A DNA stretch of 64,000 bases from Pseudoxanthomonas composti (GCF_004122095.1 NZ_SAWZ01000013.1:22955-86954); one strand, 5' to 3'; positions 6,752 to 15,964 are shown, counted from the first letter of the stretch. Made by a program: numbers and translations. The notes: a model not told the origin generated them from the sequence alone.

Positions 6752-9161
6752 GGTCTTGCAAGCGCCGACCATCAGGATCCTGATGCTGGAAGATAGCGCG
6801 CTGGATGCGGAGCTGATCAGCGTGCATCTGGCCAACGCCGGCCTGCAGTTCGTCAAGGAACGGGTGTGGACGCGCCAGGACTACGAGCGCCTGCTGGCGG
6901 CCGGGAACTTCGATGTGATCCTGGCCGACCACGTGCTTCCGGCCTTCGATGGCGATACCGCCCTGGAGCTGGCGGCGGTGGCCGCGCCGGATGTGCCCTT
7001 CATTTTCGTCTCCGGCACCCTGAGCGAGGAAGCGGCGGTGCGCGCGCTGAAGAAGGGCGCGGTGGATTACGTGGTCAAACAGCGGCTGCAACGGCTGCCC
7101 GACGCGGTCGAGCGCGCCTTCCTCGAAGCGGACAAGCGCCGCCAGCTGGCGCAGGCGCAGGCCGGCCTGGCGCGGCAGCGGGCGCAGCTGGAGCTGATCA
7201 CCGATTCGCTCCCCGCGCTGATCGCGCACCTGGATCCGCAACACCGCTTCCTGTTCTCCAACCAGCGCATTGCGCCCTGGCTGGGCGTGAGCAGCGCGCA
7301 GGCCCTGCACCAGCCGGCCAGCGCGGTGTTCGGCGATGCGATCTTCGCGGCGATCCAGCCGCAGCTGGCCAGGGCCGCCGCCGGCGAGCGCGTGAGTTTC
7401 CAGGCGCATTTGGACCGGCGGGAACCGGACAGCGTGGCCCAGGTGGACTGCGTGCCCGAGTTCTCCGAAGCCGGCCAGCTGACCGGCTATTACCTGCTGG
7501 CCATCGATGTCACCTCGCTCAAGCGCGCCCAGACCCAGCTGGAGCAGAGCAATCAACACCTCGAAAGCGAGGTCTCACGGCGTACCCAGGACCTGCGCAG
7601 AAGCCAGGAGACGCTGGCGGCCATCTTCGAATCGGCCTACCAGCTGCAGCAGATCATCAGCCCGCAGGGCACCATCCTGGATGCCAACGTCGCTTCGCTG
7701 GCGGCGATCCTGGCGCCCAAGCAGGAGGTCATCGGCCTGCCCTACGCCAACTCGCCCTGGTTCTCCGGCACCGACGGCGCCAGCGAACTCATCGAGCGCG
7801 CGCTGGAGCGCGGCAGCCGCCGCGAGCACACCCGCTACGAGCTTGAACTCAACCTGCCCACTGGCCGCAGGAGCTTCGACTTCTCCCTGCGGCCGCTGCT
7901 GGACCCGAACGGGGCGGTCAGCGCGCTGGTGGCCGAGGCGCTGGAGACCACCGAGCGCCGCCAGGCCGAGCACGCGCTGCGGCAGGCGCAGAAGATCGAG
8001 GCGGTGGGCCAGCTGACCGGCGGGGTGGCCCACGACTTCAACAACATCCTGACCATCATCACCGGCAACATCGACCAGGCCCGGCTGATGCTGGACAACC
8101 CCAAGTTCCAGCATCGCGTGCCGCGGGCGCTGGACAGCGCGCAGAAGGCGGTGCTGTCGGCCGCCAACCTGACCCAGCGCCTGCTGGCTTTCTCGCGCCG
8201 GCAGCCGCTGAAGAGCCGCACCCTGAGCGTCAACCGCCACCTGAGCGAATGGGAAGACATGCTGCGGCGCGCGCTCGGTGAGCTGGTGCGGCTGGAAGTG
8301 GTGCAGCAGGAAGACCTGTGGCTGATCGAGGTCGACCCCAGCCAGCTGGAGGCCAGCATCCTCAACCTGCTGGTCAACGCCCGCGACGCCATGCCCCAGG
8401 GCGGCACGCTGGAACTGGAGACCAGCAATGGCCTGGTCGATGCGCAGGACGCGGCCGCCTATGACGGCCTGGAGCCGGGGGAGTACGTGCTGCTACGGGT
8501 CACCGATTCGGGCACCGGCATTCCCGAGCACGTGGTCGGCCGCATCTTCGAACCCTTCTTCACCACCAAGGAAGTCGGGCGTGGCACCGGCCTGGGCCTG
8601 TCGATGGTCTATGGGTTCGTCAAGCAGTCCAAGGGCCACGTGGTGGTGCGCTCGTCCCCGGGCAAGGGCACGACCTTCACCCTGATGTTCCCGCGCGCGG
8701 CCGGCAACGTGACCGACGAGGAGCCGGCCGGCAACATGGCCCTGGACGAGGCCAGCTGCGAAGGCACGATCCTGGTGGCCGAGGACAACGACGACGTTCG
8801 CGCCTACGTGGTGGAAACCCTGCGCTATGCCGGCTATCGGGTGCTGGAGGCGCAGGACGGCGCCACCGCCCTGAGCCTGCTGTCCAGGCCGGACCGGTCC
8901 ATCGACCTGCTGTTCTCCGACATCGTCATGCCGGGCATGAGCGGCTGGGAACTGGCCCGCCAGGCGCGGGCGATCGACCCGGACCTGCGCCTGCTCTTCG
9001 CCTCGGGTTACCCGCGCGACATCGACATGGACCAGTACAAGGCCAGCGCCACGACCATCGTCGCCAAGCCCTTCACCCGGGCCAAGCTGCTTGGCGCGAT
9101 TGCGCACGCCCTGGCCGCGCGCTCGCCGGCGCGGCCGGCGGTGCCGGTGGCCGAGCCCTAG
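6744..9161 (+). CDS. Hybrid histidine kinase, REC-PAS-PAS-HisKA-HATPase-REC
   Basis: An 805-residue soluble kinase. Domains in order are an N-terminal receiver (ILMLEDSALDAEL, with Asp in DVILADHVLPAFDG), two PAS-like segments separated by a coiled coil near residue 270, a HisKA box (GGVAHDFNNILTII), an HATPase domain (NLLVNARDAMP, DSGTGIP, GTGLGLSMVYGF) and a C-terminal receiver (LLFSDIVMPGMSGWEL). It has no membrane segment. GTG 6744 overlaps the preceding regulator's stop; internal starts exist but would cut the first receiver. Position implies it receives the phytochrome signal through the upstream regulator and relays it, possibly to the regulator at 9237. Confidence 0.88.
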   Translation: MSEVLQAPTIRILMLEDSALDAELISVHLANAGLQFVKERVWTRQDYERLLAAGNFDVILADHVLPAFDGDTALELAAVAAPDVPFIFVSGTLSEEAAVRALKKGAVDYVVKQRLQRLPDAVERAFLEADKRRQLAQAQAGLARQRAQLELITDSLPALIAHLDPQHRFLFSNQRIAPWLGVSSAQALHQPASAVFGDAIFAAIQPQLARAAAGERVSFQAHLDRREPDSVAQVDCVPEFSEAGQLTGYYLLAIDVTSLKRAQTQLEQSNQHLESEVSRRTQDLRRSQETLAAIFESAYQLQQIISPQGTILDANVASLAAILAPKQEVIGLPYANSPWFSGTDGASELIERALERGSRREHTRYELELNLPTGRRSFDFSLRPLLDPNGAVSALVAEALETTERRQAEHALRQAQKIEAVGQLTGGVAHDFNNILTIITGNIDQARLMLDNPKFQHRVPRALDSAQKAVLSAANLTQRLLAFSRRQPLKSRTLSVNRHLSEWEDMLRRALGELVRLEVVQQEDLWLIEVDPSQLEASILNLLVNARDAMPQGGTLELETSNGLVDAQDAAAYDGLEPGEYVLLRVTDSGTGIPEHVVGRIFEPFFTTKEVGRGTGLGLSMVYGFVKQSKGHVVVRSSPGKGTTFTLMFPRAAGNVTDEEPAGNMALDEASCEGTILVAEDNDDVRAYVVETLRYAGYRVLEAQDGATALSLLSRPDRSIDLLFSDIVMPGMSGWELARQARAIDPDLRLLFASGYPRDIDMDQYKASATTIVAKPFTRAKLLGAIAHALAARSPARPAVPVAEP

Positions 9162-9236
9162 GGTCTTCACCCTTTCCTGCCGGTCTCATCTGCACGCTGG
9201 GCCATCGGTCCTGCCAGGACCTGCGGAGGTGAAGGG

Positions 9237-9626
9237 ATGCACACGGTGCCACGCGTGCTGGTGGTGGAGGACCACGCGCTTGTTGCGGAGACCATCCGCA
9301 TGACGCTGGAGCAGAACGGATTCGAGGTCGCGGTGGAAGGCGATGGCCTCAATGGACTGGCGCGGGCGGTGCAGAGCCCCTTCGACCTGCTCATCGTCGA
9401 TGTCGACCTGCCGCTGCTGGATGGCGTGCAGCTGTGCAACAGGATCCGGGATGCACGGGACCACACCCTGCCCGTCATCATGCTGACCGGGCGCGCACAC
9501 CCGGCCGACAGGGCCGCGGGCCTGGAGGCTGGCGCGGACATCTACATGACCAAGCCCTTCGAGGGCGGCGATCTGATCGGCAATGTCAGGCGCCTGCTGG
9601 CCATGGACGCTACCACCGCGCCGTAG
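9237..9626 (+). CDS. Single-domain response regulator
   Basis: A 129-residue receiver domain with acidic residues in VVEDH, acceptor Asp in LIVDVDLPLLDG, Thr in MLTGR and Lys in MTKPFEGG. No output domain follows. A strong ribosome site (GGAGGTGAAGGG) precedes ATG 9237. It lies 75 bases after the hybrid kinase on the same strand and is the likely last component of the phytochrome cassette; that partnership is inferred from position only. Confidence 0.88.
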   Translation: MHTVPRVLVVEDHALVAETIRMTLEQNGFEVAVEGDGLNGLARAVQSPFDLLIVDVDLPLLDGVQLCNRIRDARDHTLPVIMLTGRAHPADRAAGLEAGADIYMTKPFEGGDLIGNVRRLLAMDATTAP

Positions 9627-9721
9627 TCAGGCGCCGACGACGCGAAAGTTCCCTCGCGCCGCGGAATCACCACATGCTCACGCCCCTGGCGCCACACTCT
9701 GCCCGCTAACAGGGGGTAAGT

Positions 9722-10210
9722 GTGAAGTTTCTTTTCGCGAGCGCCGCGTCGCTCGCCGTGTTGACCGTGTCCTGCACCAGCCTGATGCCGGTGGCGCAGT
9801 CCAAGCTGGGTTACGGCAAGCATCTGGCCTCGCGCAATCCGGTGGTCTCTGCGTTCTCCGGACCGGTCCTGGACCCAGGTGTGCAAAGCGCGCTGCGCGA
9901 CCTGCAGGCGTCGGCCTTGCTCAATTGCATCGGTGCCGATGCGACTGCCCCGGGCCCAGCCGAGGGACGCGCGCGCGTGGATTTGACCGACGCCTCCCGC
10001 TATGAAGCACTGTATGCGCAGCTGCATGCGCAGCCGGATCTCCAGCGGGCGCTTGCGCTGATGCAGGCTGCAGAGATGGCATGCGGCAACGGCGCTGCGC
10101 AGCGCATCGCGCATCTGCAACGCGCGGCCTTCGCGCTGGACCGACAGATCGATGTCGCACGAGGTGAGCCATCCAGCCTCCCCCACGATGACGGCGTGGT
10201 GGTCCGCTAG
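9722..10210 (+). CDS. Putative lipoprotein of unknown function
   Basis: A 162-residue protein beginning at GTG 9722 after AGGGGGTAAG. The first 18 residues are a lipoprotein-like signal (MKFLFASAASLAVLTVSC), with Cys18 the probable lipidated residue although the -3 to -1 positions (TVS) fit the lipobox imperfectly. The mature part is helical, Ala- and Gln-rich, with two further Cys residues that could pair. I recognise no domain. It probably sits in the periplasm or outer membrane. Confidence 0.65.
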   Translation: MKFLFASAASLAVLTVSCTSLMPVAQSKLGYGKHLASRNPVVSAFSGPVLDPGVQSALRDLQASALLNCIGADATAPGPAEGRARVDLTDASRYEALYAQLHAQPDLQRALALMQAAEMACGNGAAQRIAHLQRAAFALDRQIDVARGEPSSLPHDDGVVVR

Positions 10211-10338
10211 CGCAACCTCGCGACGAGGGCAGCGCTCGCCAATGCGTTGCCTGCGCCAGCCGACCGCCATCCCGATGTACACGGCTATCACCCGCCACCG
10301 GCAACACTGACGCTCCCCCTCCTGTTGGAAGACGCGTT

Positions 10339-10455
10339 ATGGACGGTTTCATGCCGTGGGTCGTTGGGCTTTTCATCCTGCTGATCGTGGTGGTCTTCGC
10401 GCTGGTGACCAAGGCCAAGAAAAACAGGAACCGGCCTGGCGCGGACAAGCCCTAG
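10339..10455 (+). CDS. Tiny single-span membrane protein (38 aa)
   Basis: A 38-residue frame with one hydrophobic helix (VVGLFILLIVVVFALV) followed by a strongly basic tail (TKAKKNRNRPGADKP), giving an Nout-Cin topology by the positive-inside rule. GGAAG lies nine bases before ATG 10339. Small proteins of this shape are common in envelope stress responses, but no function is assigned. The following 240 bases up to the next gene hold nothing I can identify. Confidence 0.6.
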   Translation: MDGFMPWVVGLFILLIVVVFALVTKAKKNRNRPGADKP

Positions 10456-10694
10456 GGCTTTTGCGTTGCCGGGCGCCCTGCGTCAACGTCGCCGTGCGCC
10501 CGCACGTGTGCACGTCCGCGGCGAGCATGCGGTCGTGAAGATTTCCGCAGGTCGCAAGGTTGCCGATGCACAGCGCGTCCTTGCCCGGCCGCTGAGCGTC
10601 ACCCACATGTGAGCATCCACGCGGCCGCGCTTCACCGGCACGGCAACACGTCACTAGCATCATCACGGTTCCCTTAGCGGCCAATGGCGACCCC

Positions 10695-11594
10695 ATGTCC
10701 TCAGCGAACCAATACACGATGCGCAATCCCCTCACCCAGTTTCCGCAGCCGGAGTTTCCGGGCCAGACCCAGGAACCGCCCGGCACGGTGCATGCACTGG
10801 AGCCTGCGGCCGATCATGGCGAGAAGACCTACGTAGGTTTCGGGCGATTGGCAGGCCGCAAGGCGCTGGTTACGGGCGCCGACTCCGGCATTGGGCGCGC
10901 CACCGCCATCGCCTTCGCCCGTGAAGGTGCCGATGTTGCCCTGAACTACCTGCCGGAAGAAGAAGCCGATGCGGCCGAGGTGGTGCAGCTGATCGAGGCG
11001 GAGGGTCGCAAGGCGATCAAGCTGCCCGGCGACCTGCAGGACGAGGCGTTCTGCCAACGCCTGGTGGCCGACGCGGTCCAGGGCCTGGGCGGGCTGGATA
11101 TCCTGGCCAACATCGCCGGCAAGCAGACCGCGGTGGAGGACATTGCCGACATCACCACCGAACAGCTGGATGCGACGTATCGCACCAACGTCTACTCGTT
11201 GTTCTGGATCTGCAAGGCGGCCATCCCGCACCTGCCGGCGGGTGCGGCGATCATCAACACCGGGTCGATCCAGTCCTACCAGCCCTCTCCCAACCTGCTG
11301 GACTACGCCTCGACCAAGGCGGCCATCGTGAACTTCACCAAGTCCCTGGCACAGCAGCTTGCCAGCAAGGGCATCCGCGTCAACGCGGTGGCGCCGGGCC
11401 CGGTCTGGACGCCCCTGCAGCCCAGCGGCGGTCAGCCGCCGGAAGACATTCCCTCCTTCGGCTCGGAGACCCCGCTCAAGCGCGCTGGCCAGCCGGTGGA
11501 GATGGCGCCGCTCTACGTCATCCTCGCAAGCCAGGAAAGCAGTTACGTGACGGGCGAAGTCTTCGGTGCGACCGGCGGCTTGCTGTTGTCCTGA
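10695..11594 (+). CDS. Short-chain dehydrogenase/reductase, second paralogue
   Basis: A 299-residue SDR of the same subgroup as 2276-3151. The N-terminal extension ([16 protein letters not shown], then PAADHGE) precedes the cofactor site TGADSGIG, then the catalytic Ser in INTGSIQSY and YxxxK in YASTKAA. NIAGKQ replaces the more usual NNAG. ATG 10695 is used; ATG 10719 is possible because similarity begins there. A rho-independent terminator follows directly, so it appears to be a single-gene unit. It most likely reduces or oxidises small sugars, alcohols or aldehydes under stress; the substrate is unknown. Confidence 0.9.
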   Translation: MSSANQYTMRNPLTQFPQPEFPGQTQEPPGTVHALEPAADHGEKTYVGFGRLAGRKALVTGADSGIGRATAIAFAREGADVALNYLPEEEADAAEVVQLIEAEGRKAIKLPGDLQDEAFCQRLVADAVQGLGGLDILANIAGKQTAVEDIADITTEQLDATYRTNVYSLFWICKAAIPHLPAGAAIINTGSIQSYQPSPNLLDYASTKAAIVNFTKSLAQQLASKGIRVNAVAPGPVWTPLQPSGGQPPEDIPSFGSETPLKRAGQPVEMAPLYVILASQESSYVTGEVFGATGGLLLS

Positions 11595-11614
11595 TCGGAT
11601 CGTTGGCTGTTTGA

Positions 11615-11657
11615 CGCCAGGGGAAATCTTCTGCTTCCCCTGGCGCGCTTTTTCTTT
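11615..11657 (+). terminator. Rho-independent terminator
   Basis: A perfect 11-base stem (CGCCAGGGGAA at 11615-11625 with its complement at 11635-11645), a nine-base loop and a T-rich run (CTTTTTCTTT), 20 bases after the SDR stop codon. Confidence 0.9.
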
Positions 11658-11742
11658 CAGAGGATGCTTGCTGTGGCGCAAAGTCCGGTTGTGTCCTCGG
11701 GGTCGCCGCCGATGGGCAACCGAGGCGAGACCGCCGACTGGA

Positions 11743-11967
11743 TCAGCCCGCTGCGCCCGGATTCTCCGGCATGATGCCGTGGCGCTCCAGTAACTCGCCC
11801 ACTTCGCGATTGATCCGCGCCACCTGTTCGGGCGGTGCAGTCCCCACGATCCGTCCTGCTTCTGCCATGACTCGCGTGGCGAACGATGGGTCGCCCGCTG
11901 CGCCATTGGCCAGCATGCGCTCGAGTGCGTCGAGCATGTGATGCAAGCTCCTGGTGTCTGAACTCAT
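11743..11967 (-). CDS. Small protein of unknown function (74 aa)
   Basis: A 74-residue, mainly helical protein starting MSSDTRSLHHMLDALERM. ATG 11967 has GAGGAG five bases upstream. It contains ERM and NREVGELLERHG heptad-like stretches and a Pro-rich end, with no signal peptide. I do not recognise the family. Confidence 0.65.
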   Translation of the reverse strand: MSSDTRSLHHMLDALERMLANGAAGDPSFATRVMAEAGRIVGTAPPEQVARINREVGELLERHGIMPENPGAAG

Positions 11968-12228
11968 ATGAGGCTCCTCGGCTCTGTGGGGTGTGCTGAC
12001 CCGACGACCTTCGGTCAGGCCATGGCCGTCGATGCGCGCGCGAAGAAGGGTGTTCCCGTCCTGACGCATTCGGATGCGGCCGTCAGTGCCAATAGTGAGC
12101 TGCCTTACGTAGCGCGGAGTGATTGCGGGCGCAGCTGGCATTGCGGGCGACTTTGTTGCATGCAGAGCGCGGAAGCTAGTGGCCTCCTCGCCTGGAGATT
12201 CAAAGCCAGACCCATCAGCGAGCGGGTT

Positions 12229-12277
12229 TATGGCAAACGCCCCTTCGCGGCTGAAGCCGCTCCCACAAAGGGGGTGG
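12229..12277. repeat. REP-like element, partial copy
   Basis: Only the right arm is well kept (CCCCTTCGCGGCTGAAGCCG, then CTCCCACAAAG); the left side reads GTTTATGGCAAACG and is diverged. It lies between the small gene ending the minus-strand unit and the acyl-CoA dehydrogenase-like operon. The remaining spacer 12278-12507 is relatively AT-rich and probably carries the operon promoter, but no clear -35/-10 pair was found. Confidence 0.65.
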
Positions 12278-12507
12278 GCATCTCGCAGGGGCGTGAAGGT
12301 TTGGAAGGCTGACTGCACCCAGACGCAGGCGGGTGTAGCGATACGCCATTTTGAAGCTCCCTCAGGTCGCAGCACCGGCGTGGCGTGTCACTGCATTTTT
12401 TGCGTGCCCGACACTTGTGTCCATGCGACGAACAAACGCGCGCCATGCAAGCGCAATCGTGAATCCAATCACAATCGATTGACGGTGCCATTCATAGCTT
12501 CAGTGCA

Positions 12508-13494
12508 ATGAATGCACACCCTTCTTTCGCGTCTGGTGAGATCACGACGGACGCGTCACCCCTCATGCACGGCGTGCAGCGATGGTTGACCGCGTATCCC
12601 ACCTTGCCGCTGCCAGGCGGAGGCGACACCCTCGCGCGTTGGCGTGTGCTGGCGCAGATCGCATCGCAGGATCTGGCAACGGTCAAGCTGCTGGAAGCGC
12701 ACTACGATGCGCTGGCCATTCTCGCGGAGGCCCGGCTCGGCAGCGAACATGCCGAAGGCACGCTCTGGGGCGTCTGGGCCGCCGAAGGCCCTGCCAGCAC
12801 GCTGCAACTGACGCAGCCTTCGGCGCATCTGCGTGGACGCAAGCCCTGGTGCAGTGGCGCGCGACGGGTCACGCGCGCCCTGGTCACCGTGAAGGACGAG
12901 GCCGGGTGCCAACTGGTGGCCGTCGATCTCTCGCCGGATACCACGAAGGTCGATACCTCGCACTGGCACGGCCCCGGCATGGCCGCGATCGAAACCGGGA
13001 CGGTCGACTTCCTGGACGCGCCGGCGCGCTTCATCGGCGGGCGTGATTTCTATCTGGATCGCCCCGGCTTCTGGCACGGTGGTGCCGGCATCGCCGCCTG
13101 CTGGTATGGCGCGGCGACCGCGGTGGCGGAGAAGCTCAGGCGCAGCGGCCATCGCGGCAACCCGTTCGCGGCCGCGCACCTGGGCGCGATGGATGGATCG
13201 CTGGTGGCCTTGCGTGCCCTGCTGCACGCGCTGGCCGCCCGTATCGATGCCGCACCCCAGGAACCGCATCGAAACGAGGTCATCCGCGTTCGCACGGTCG
13301 CCGACCGCGTGTGCCGGGATGTGCTGGAGCGCAGTGCGCTGGCCATGGGCCCGGGGCCGCTCTGCACCGATGCCGAGCATGCACAGCGCTGTGCCGATCT
13401 TGCGGTGTTCATCCGCCAGAGCCATGCCGAACGCGACGAGCAATGGCTGGGCGAGTCCTCCATCGCGCTGGGAGACAGCCCTTGGCACCTGTAG
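12508..13494 (+). CDS. Acyl-CoA dehydrogenase-like flavoprotein, reduced form
   Basis: A 328-residue protein resembling the acyl-CoA dehydrogenase fold. GTLWGVWAAEGPASTLQLTQ aligns with the flavin-contacting middle region, KPWCSGARRVTRALVTV with the following beta domain, and the C-terminal half is helical. Full-length enzymes have about 380 residues and an active-site Glu in the C-terminal domain; I cannot place that Glu, so activity is uncertain. It heads an operon in which each following start overlaps the previous stop (PIG-L deacetylase, methyltransferase, glycosyltransferase). It may oxidise an acyl or amino-sugar-linked intermediate of that pathway; this is inference. Confidence 0.72.
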   Translation: MNAHPSFASGEITTDASPLMHGVQRWLTAYPTLPLPGGGDTLARWRVLAQIASQDLATVKLLEAHYDALAILAEARLGSEHAEGTLWGVWAAEGPASTLQLTQPSAHLRGRKPWCSGARRVTRALVTVKDEAGCQLVAVDLSPDTTKVDTSHWHGPGMAAIETGTVDFLDAPARFIGGRDFYLDRPGFWHGGAGIAACWYGAATAVAEKLRRSGHRGNPFAAAHLGAMDGSLVALRALLHALAARIDAAPQEPHRNEVIRVRTVADRVCRDVLERSALAMGPGPLCTDAEHAQRCADLAVFIRQSHAERDEQWLGESSIALGDSPWHL

Positions 13495-14249
13495 ACGAGG
13501 CTGTGATCAGCGGGTGCGGCCGCAGCGAACAGGAGTGGTCGCGATCGGCACCGCTGCAGACGCTGGCGCAGACCTCTGTGGAGGGACTGCTGGCCGATGC
13601 CCAGCGCCTGGTGGTGGTCTCGCCGCACCCCGATGATGAAGTCCTGGGCTGCGGTGGACTGATCGCAAGCCTGATGCAGCAGCGCGCAGGCGCCACACCG
13701 CTGCTCATCCTGTCCGCCTCCGATGGCGAGGCGGCCTACGCCGATGACCCAAGCTGGCCGCCGGACAGGCTTGCAGCGGCCCGCCGCCAGGAGTTGATCG
13801 ATGCGCTCGCCGCGCTTGGCGCCGCCTCGGCCCGGGTCGTCAGCCTTGCGCTGGGCGATGGCGCATTGAGCGCCCGCCGCGAGGCCTTGCAGGCAGCGCT
13901 TGCGCAGCAGCTGCGTGCGAGCGACCTGGTGCTGGTGACCTATGCCGGAGACGGCCATCCGGATCACCAGGCCTGCGCGCAGGCCGCCGCCGCGGCGGCA
14001 GCGCTGTGCGGGGCGCGGTTGGTGCAGTACCCGATCTGGGCCTGGCATTGGTCCGACCCTGACAGCGCGCCGTTCCTGCGTGGGGCGCTCAAGCTGGCGC
14101 TTTCGGAGACGGCACGCGAGCGCAAGCGGCATGCGATCGCCCAGTTCCGCACGCAGACCGGGCACAGCGATCCGGCGCCACGCGCCCCCATCCTTCCGCC
14201 GTGGGCGCTGGCGCGCTTCCACCGGCCATTCGAGGTGTTCCTGCCATGA
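13482..14249 (+). CDS. PIG-L / LmbE family deacetylase
   Basis: A 255-residue zinc-dependent N-deacetylase family member. The hallmark zinc-site motif is HPDDE in VVVSPHPDDEVLGCGG, with the later histidine in GDGHPDHQACAQ. Family members remove acetyl groups from N-acetylglucosamine-type sugars on lipids or small thiols. TTG 13482 is used because GGGAGA sits six bases upstream; GTG 13503 is an alternative with a poorly spaced site. It overlaps the upstream gene by 13 bases and the downstream methyltransferase by ATGA. The context suggests it exposes an amine on a sugar later modified by its partners. Confidence 0.88.
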   Translation: MAPVDEAVISGCGRSEQEWSRSAPLQTLAQTSVEGLLADAQRLVVVSPHPDDEVLGCGGLIASLMQQRAGATPLLILSASDGEAAYADDPSWPPDRLAAARRQELIDALAALGAASARVVSLALGDGALSARREALQAALAQQLRASDLVLVTYAGDGHPDHQACAQAAAAAAALCGARLVQYPIWAWHWSDPDSAPFLRGALKLALSETARERKRHAIAQFRTQTGHSDPAPRAPILPPWALARFHRPFEVFLP

Positions 14250-14845
14250 CCTCCGCAAATGCCGAGTACTTCGACGGCCTGTACCGCGATCAAGACCCCT
14301 TCGGCTATCGCTCCAGGTGGTACGAGACCCGCAAGCGCGACATCCTGCTGGCCACCCTGCCCCGCGCGCGTTTTGCCCGGGGATGGGAGCTGGGGTGTTC
14401 GAACGGAGAAACCACCCGGGGACTGGCCGCGCGCTGCGAGGCGCTGCTGGCCACGGATGTGTCCAGCCAGGCGGTGGCCCTGGCGCGGCAGCGGGTCGGC
14501 GAGCGCAGCAATGTCCAGATCGTCCAGGCGCAGCACCCGCAGCAATGGCCCAGCGGCAGCTTCGACCTGATCGTGTTGAGCGAGGTCGGTTACTACCTCG
14601 CGCTGCCCGACCTGACGGAGATGATCGAACGCATCCAGGATGCGCTGGTGCCCGATGGCCTGTTCGTCGCCTGTCACTGGCGGCACCCGTTCGCCGAGGC
14701 GCACCAGGACGGCAACCAGGTGCACGCGCAGATCGCCGCACAGCTGTCGCTGCCGCTGGCCTACCGTTACAAGGACAGCGACTTCCTGCTGGAAGCCTGG
14801 ACCACGCACCCGCAGTCGGTGGCACAGCAGGAGGGCCTGCGGTGA
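14246..14845 (+). CDS. SAM-dependent methyltransferase, NodS-like
   Basis: A 199-residue class I methyltransferase. The SAM-binding site reads WELGCSNGETTRGLA near residue 48, followed by LLATDVSSQAVALAR and FDLIVLSEVGYYL. The N-terminal YFDGLYRDQDPFGYRSRWYETRKRDIL is typical of the NodS group, which N-methylates a deacetylated glucosamine in Nod-factor synthesis. Pairing NodS-like methylation with an upstream deacetylase mirrors the NodB-NodS order of reactions, although the deacetylase here is PIG-L rather than NodB. It overlaps both neighbours by four bases. Confidence 0.87.
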   Translation: MTSANAEYFDGLYRDQDPFGYRSRWYETRKRDILLATLPRARFARGWELGCSNGETTRGLAARCEALLATDVSSQAVALARQRVGERSNVQIVQAQHPQQWPSGSFDLIVLSEVGYYLALPDLTEMIERIQDALVPDGLFVACHWRHPFAEAHQDGNQVHAQIAAQLSLPLAYRYKDSDFLLEAWTTHPQSVAQQEGLR

Positions 14846-15543
14846 TCGGCGTGCTGGTTCCGGCGCGCAACGAGGCCCAGTGCATCGGACGCTGCATCGA
14901 AGCCGTCCTCCACGCCAGCCTGCACCCTGCCCTGCAGGGTGAGCAGGTCAGCGTGCTGGTGGCCGCCGACGGCTGCACCGATGCCACCGCCAGCATCGCG
15001 CGACAGGCCGGGGCGCAGGTGGTGGAGGTGGCCCCGCCCGGTGGCGTTGGCCTTGCCAGGGGCACGGCCGCGGAGATCCTGATCGCGCGAGGCGCACGCT
15101 GGCTGGCCATGACCGATGCGGACTCGGTAGTGCCGGCGGACTGGCTGGCCGTCCAGCTCGCAAGCCGCTGCGAGGTGTTCTGCGGGATGGTCCAGGTCGA
15201 GGACTGGGAAGGCTATGGAGACATCGTCGCATCGCGGTTTTCCGCGCTGCACCCGCAGCAGGCGGGCCATGACCATGTCCACGGCGCCAACCTCGGTCTT
15301 TCCAGCGCGGCCTATCGTCGTTGCGGTGGATTCCTGCCGCTGTTGACCGGCGAAGATCGCCAACTGGTGGAGCGTTGCCACCAGCTTGGCCTGCGCATTG
15401 CCAGGTCGTCGGCCGGCATCGTGGAGACCAGCGCGCGCCGCCAGGCCAGGGCGCCTGCCGGGTTCTCGGATTACCTGAAGGCACTGGAGCAGCGGCTGGT
15501 GACGGAGCTGCACGCGCCCTCCAGCATTGCGCCCGCTCTCTAG
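14842..15543 (+). CDS. Glycosyltransferase family 2
   Basis: A 233-residue GT-A glycosyltransferase. It opens with VLVPARNEAQCIGRCIEAVL, has VAADGCTDATASIA for nucleotide-sugar binding and the metal-binding DAD in MTDADSVVP, then GANLGLSSAAYRRCGGF and GEDRQLVERC. There is no membrane segment, so the donor is probably a nucleotide sugar used on the cytoplasmic face. GTG 14842 overlaps the methyltransferase stop. It ends the four-gene operon. Confidence 0.87.
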   Translation: MIGVLVPARNEAQCIGRCIEAVLHASLHPALQGEQVSVLVAADGCTDATASIARQAGAQVVEVAPPGGVGLARGTAAEILIARGARWLAMTDADSVVPADWLAVQLASRCEVFCGMVQVEDWEGYGDIVASRFSALHPQQAGHDHVHGANLGLSSAAYRRCGGFLPLLTGEDRQLVERCHQLGLRIARSSAGIVETSARRQARAPAGFSDYLKALEQRLVTELHAPSSIAPAL

Positions 15544-15661
15544 CGCGGGCGCCATCTCGCCGGGTGACCGCGGTCGCTTGTTGCATGCATGCCATCGCAG
15601 CGCTCACGCCCGTTTACGAGGCGGGCGGCACCTTGAACACACCATCATCGGAGGACATACC

Positions 15662-15865
15662 ATGAAGGAGACACGCAGCAAGGACGACCTGCCGCTGAAC
15701 CCGAGCGGAGATGTCAGCGACCAGGACAAGGCGTTCACGCCCGACCAGCAGCGCGCGGACAAGGCCTGGCACAAGCATCGGGACATGCCGGACACCGATC
15801 CTGACAAGAACAAGGCCACGCCCGCCGACTACGAGAAGCCTGCGCCGGGCAGTCCGGAGAAGTGA
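15662..15865 (+). CDS. Small hydrophilic protein (67 aa)
   Basis: A 67-residue protein made almost only of Lys, Asp, Glu, Pro, Ser and Thr (for example DQDKAFTPDQQRADKAWHKH, and DPDKNKATPADYEKP). GGAGG lies nine bases before ATG 15662. It is predicted disordered, without a signal peptide or hydrophobic core. Similar small charged proteins are often stress-induced in this group; no function is assigned. Confidence 0.65.
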   Translation: MKETRSKDDLPLNPSGDVSDQDKAFTPDQQRADKAWHKHRDMPDTDPDKNKATPADYEKPAPGSPEK

Positions 15866-15964
15866 TCGAAGAGGTGCGCCTGGCTGATGACTTGTCAGGG
15901 AAAGTTTTGGGGTCATCCAAGTGTGCGGTGCGCACACGCAGCCGATGCCAGTGCGCGTGGCGCT

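Noticed and set aside
12479..12507. TTGACG as the -35 box of the acyl-CoA dehydrogenase-like operon
   Set aside because: The matching -10 position would fall on the start codon region, so it cannot serve that gene.
13050..15110. 686-codon minus-strand frame across the PIG-L operon
   Set aside because: It crosses four genes with overlapping starts and strong motifs and has no domain of its own.
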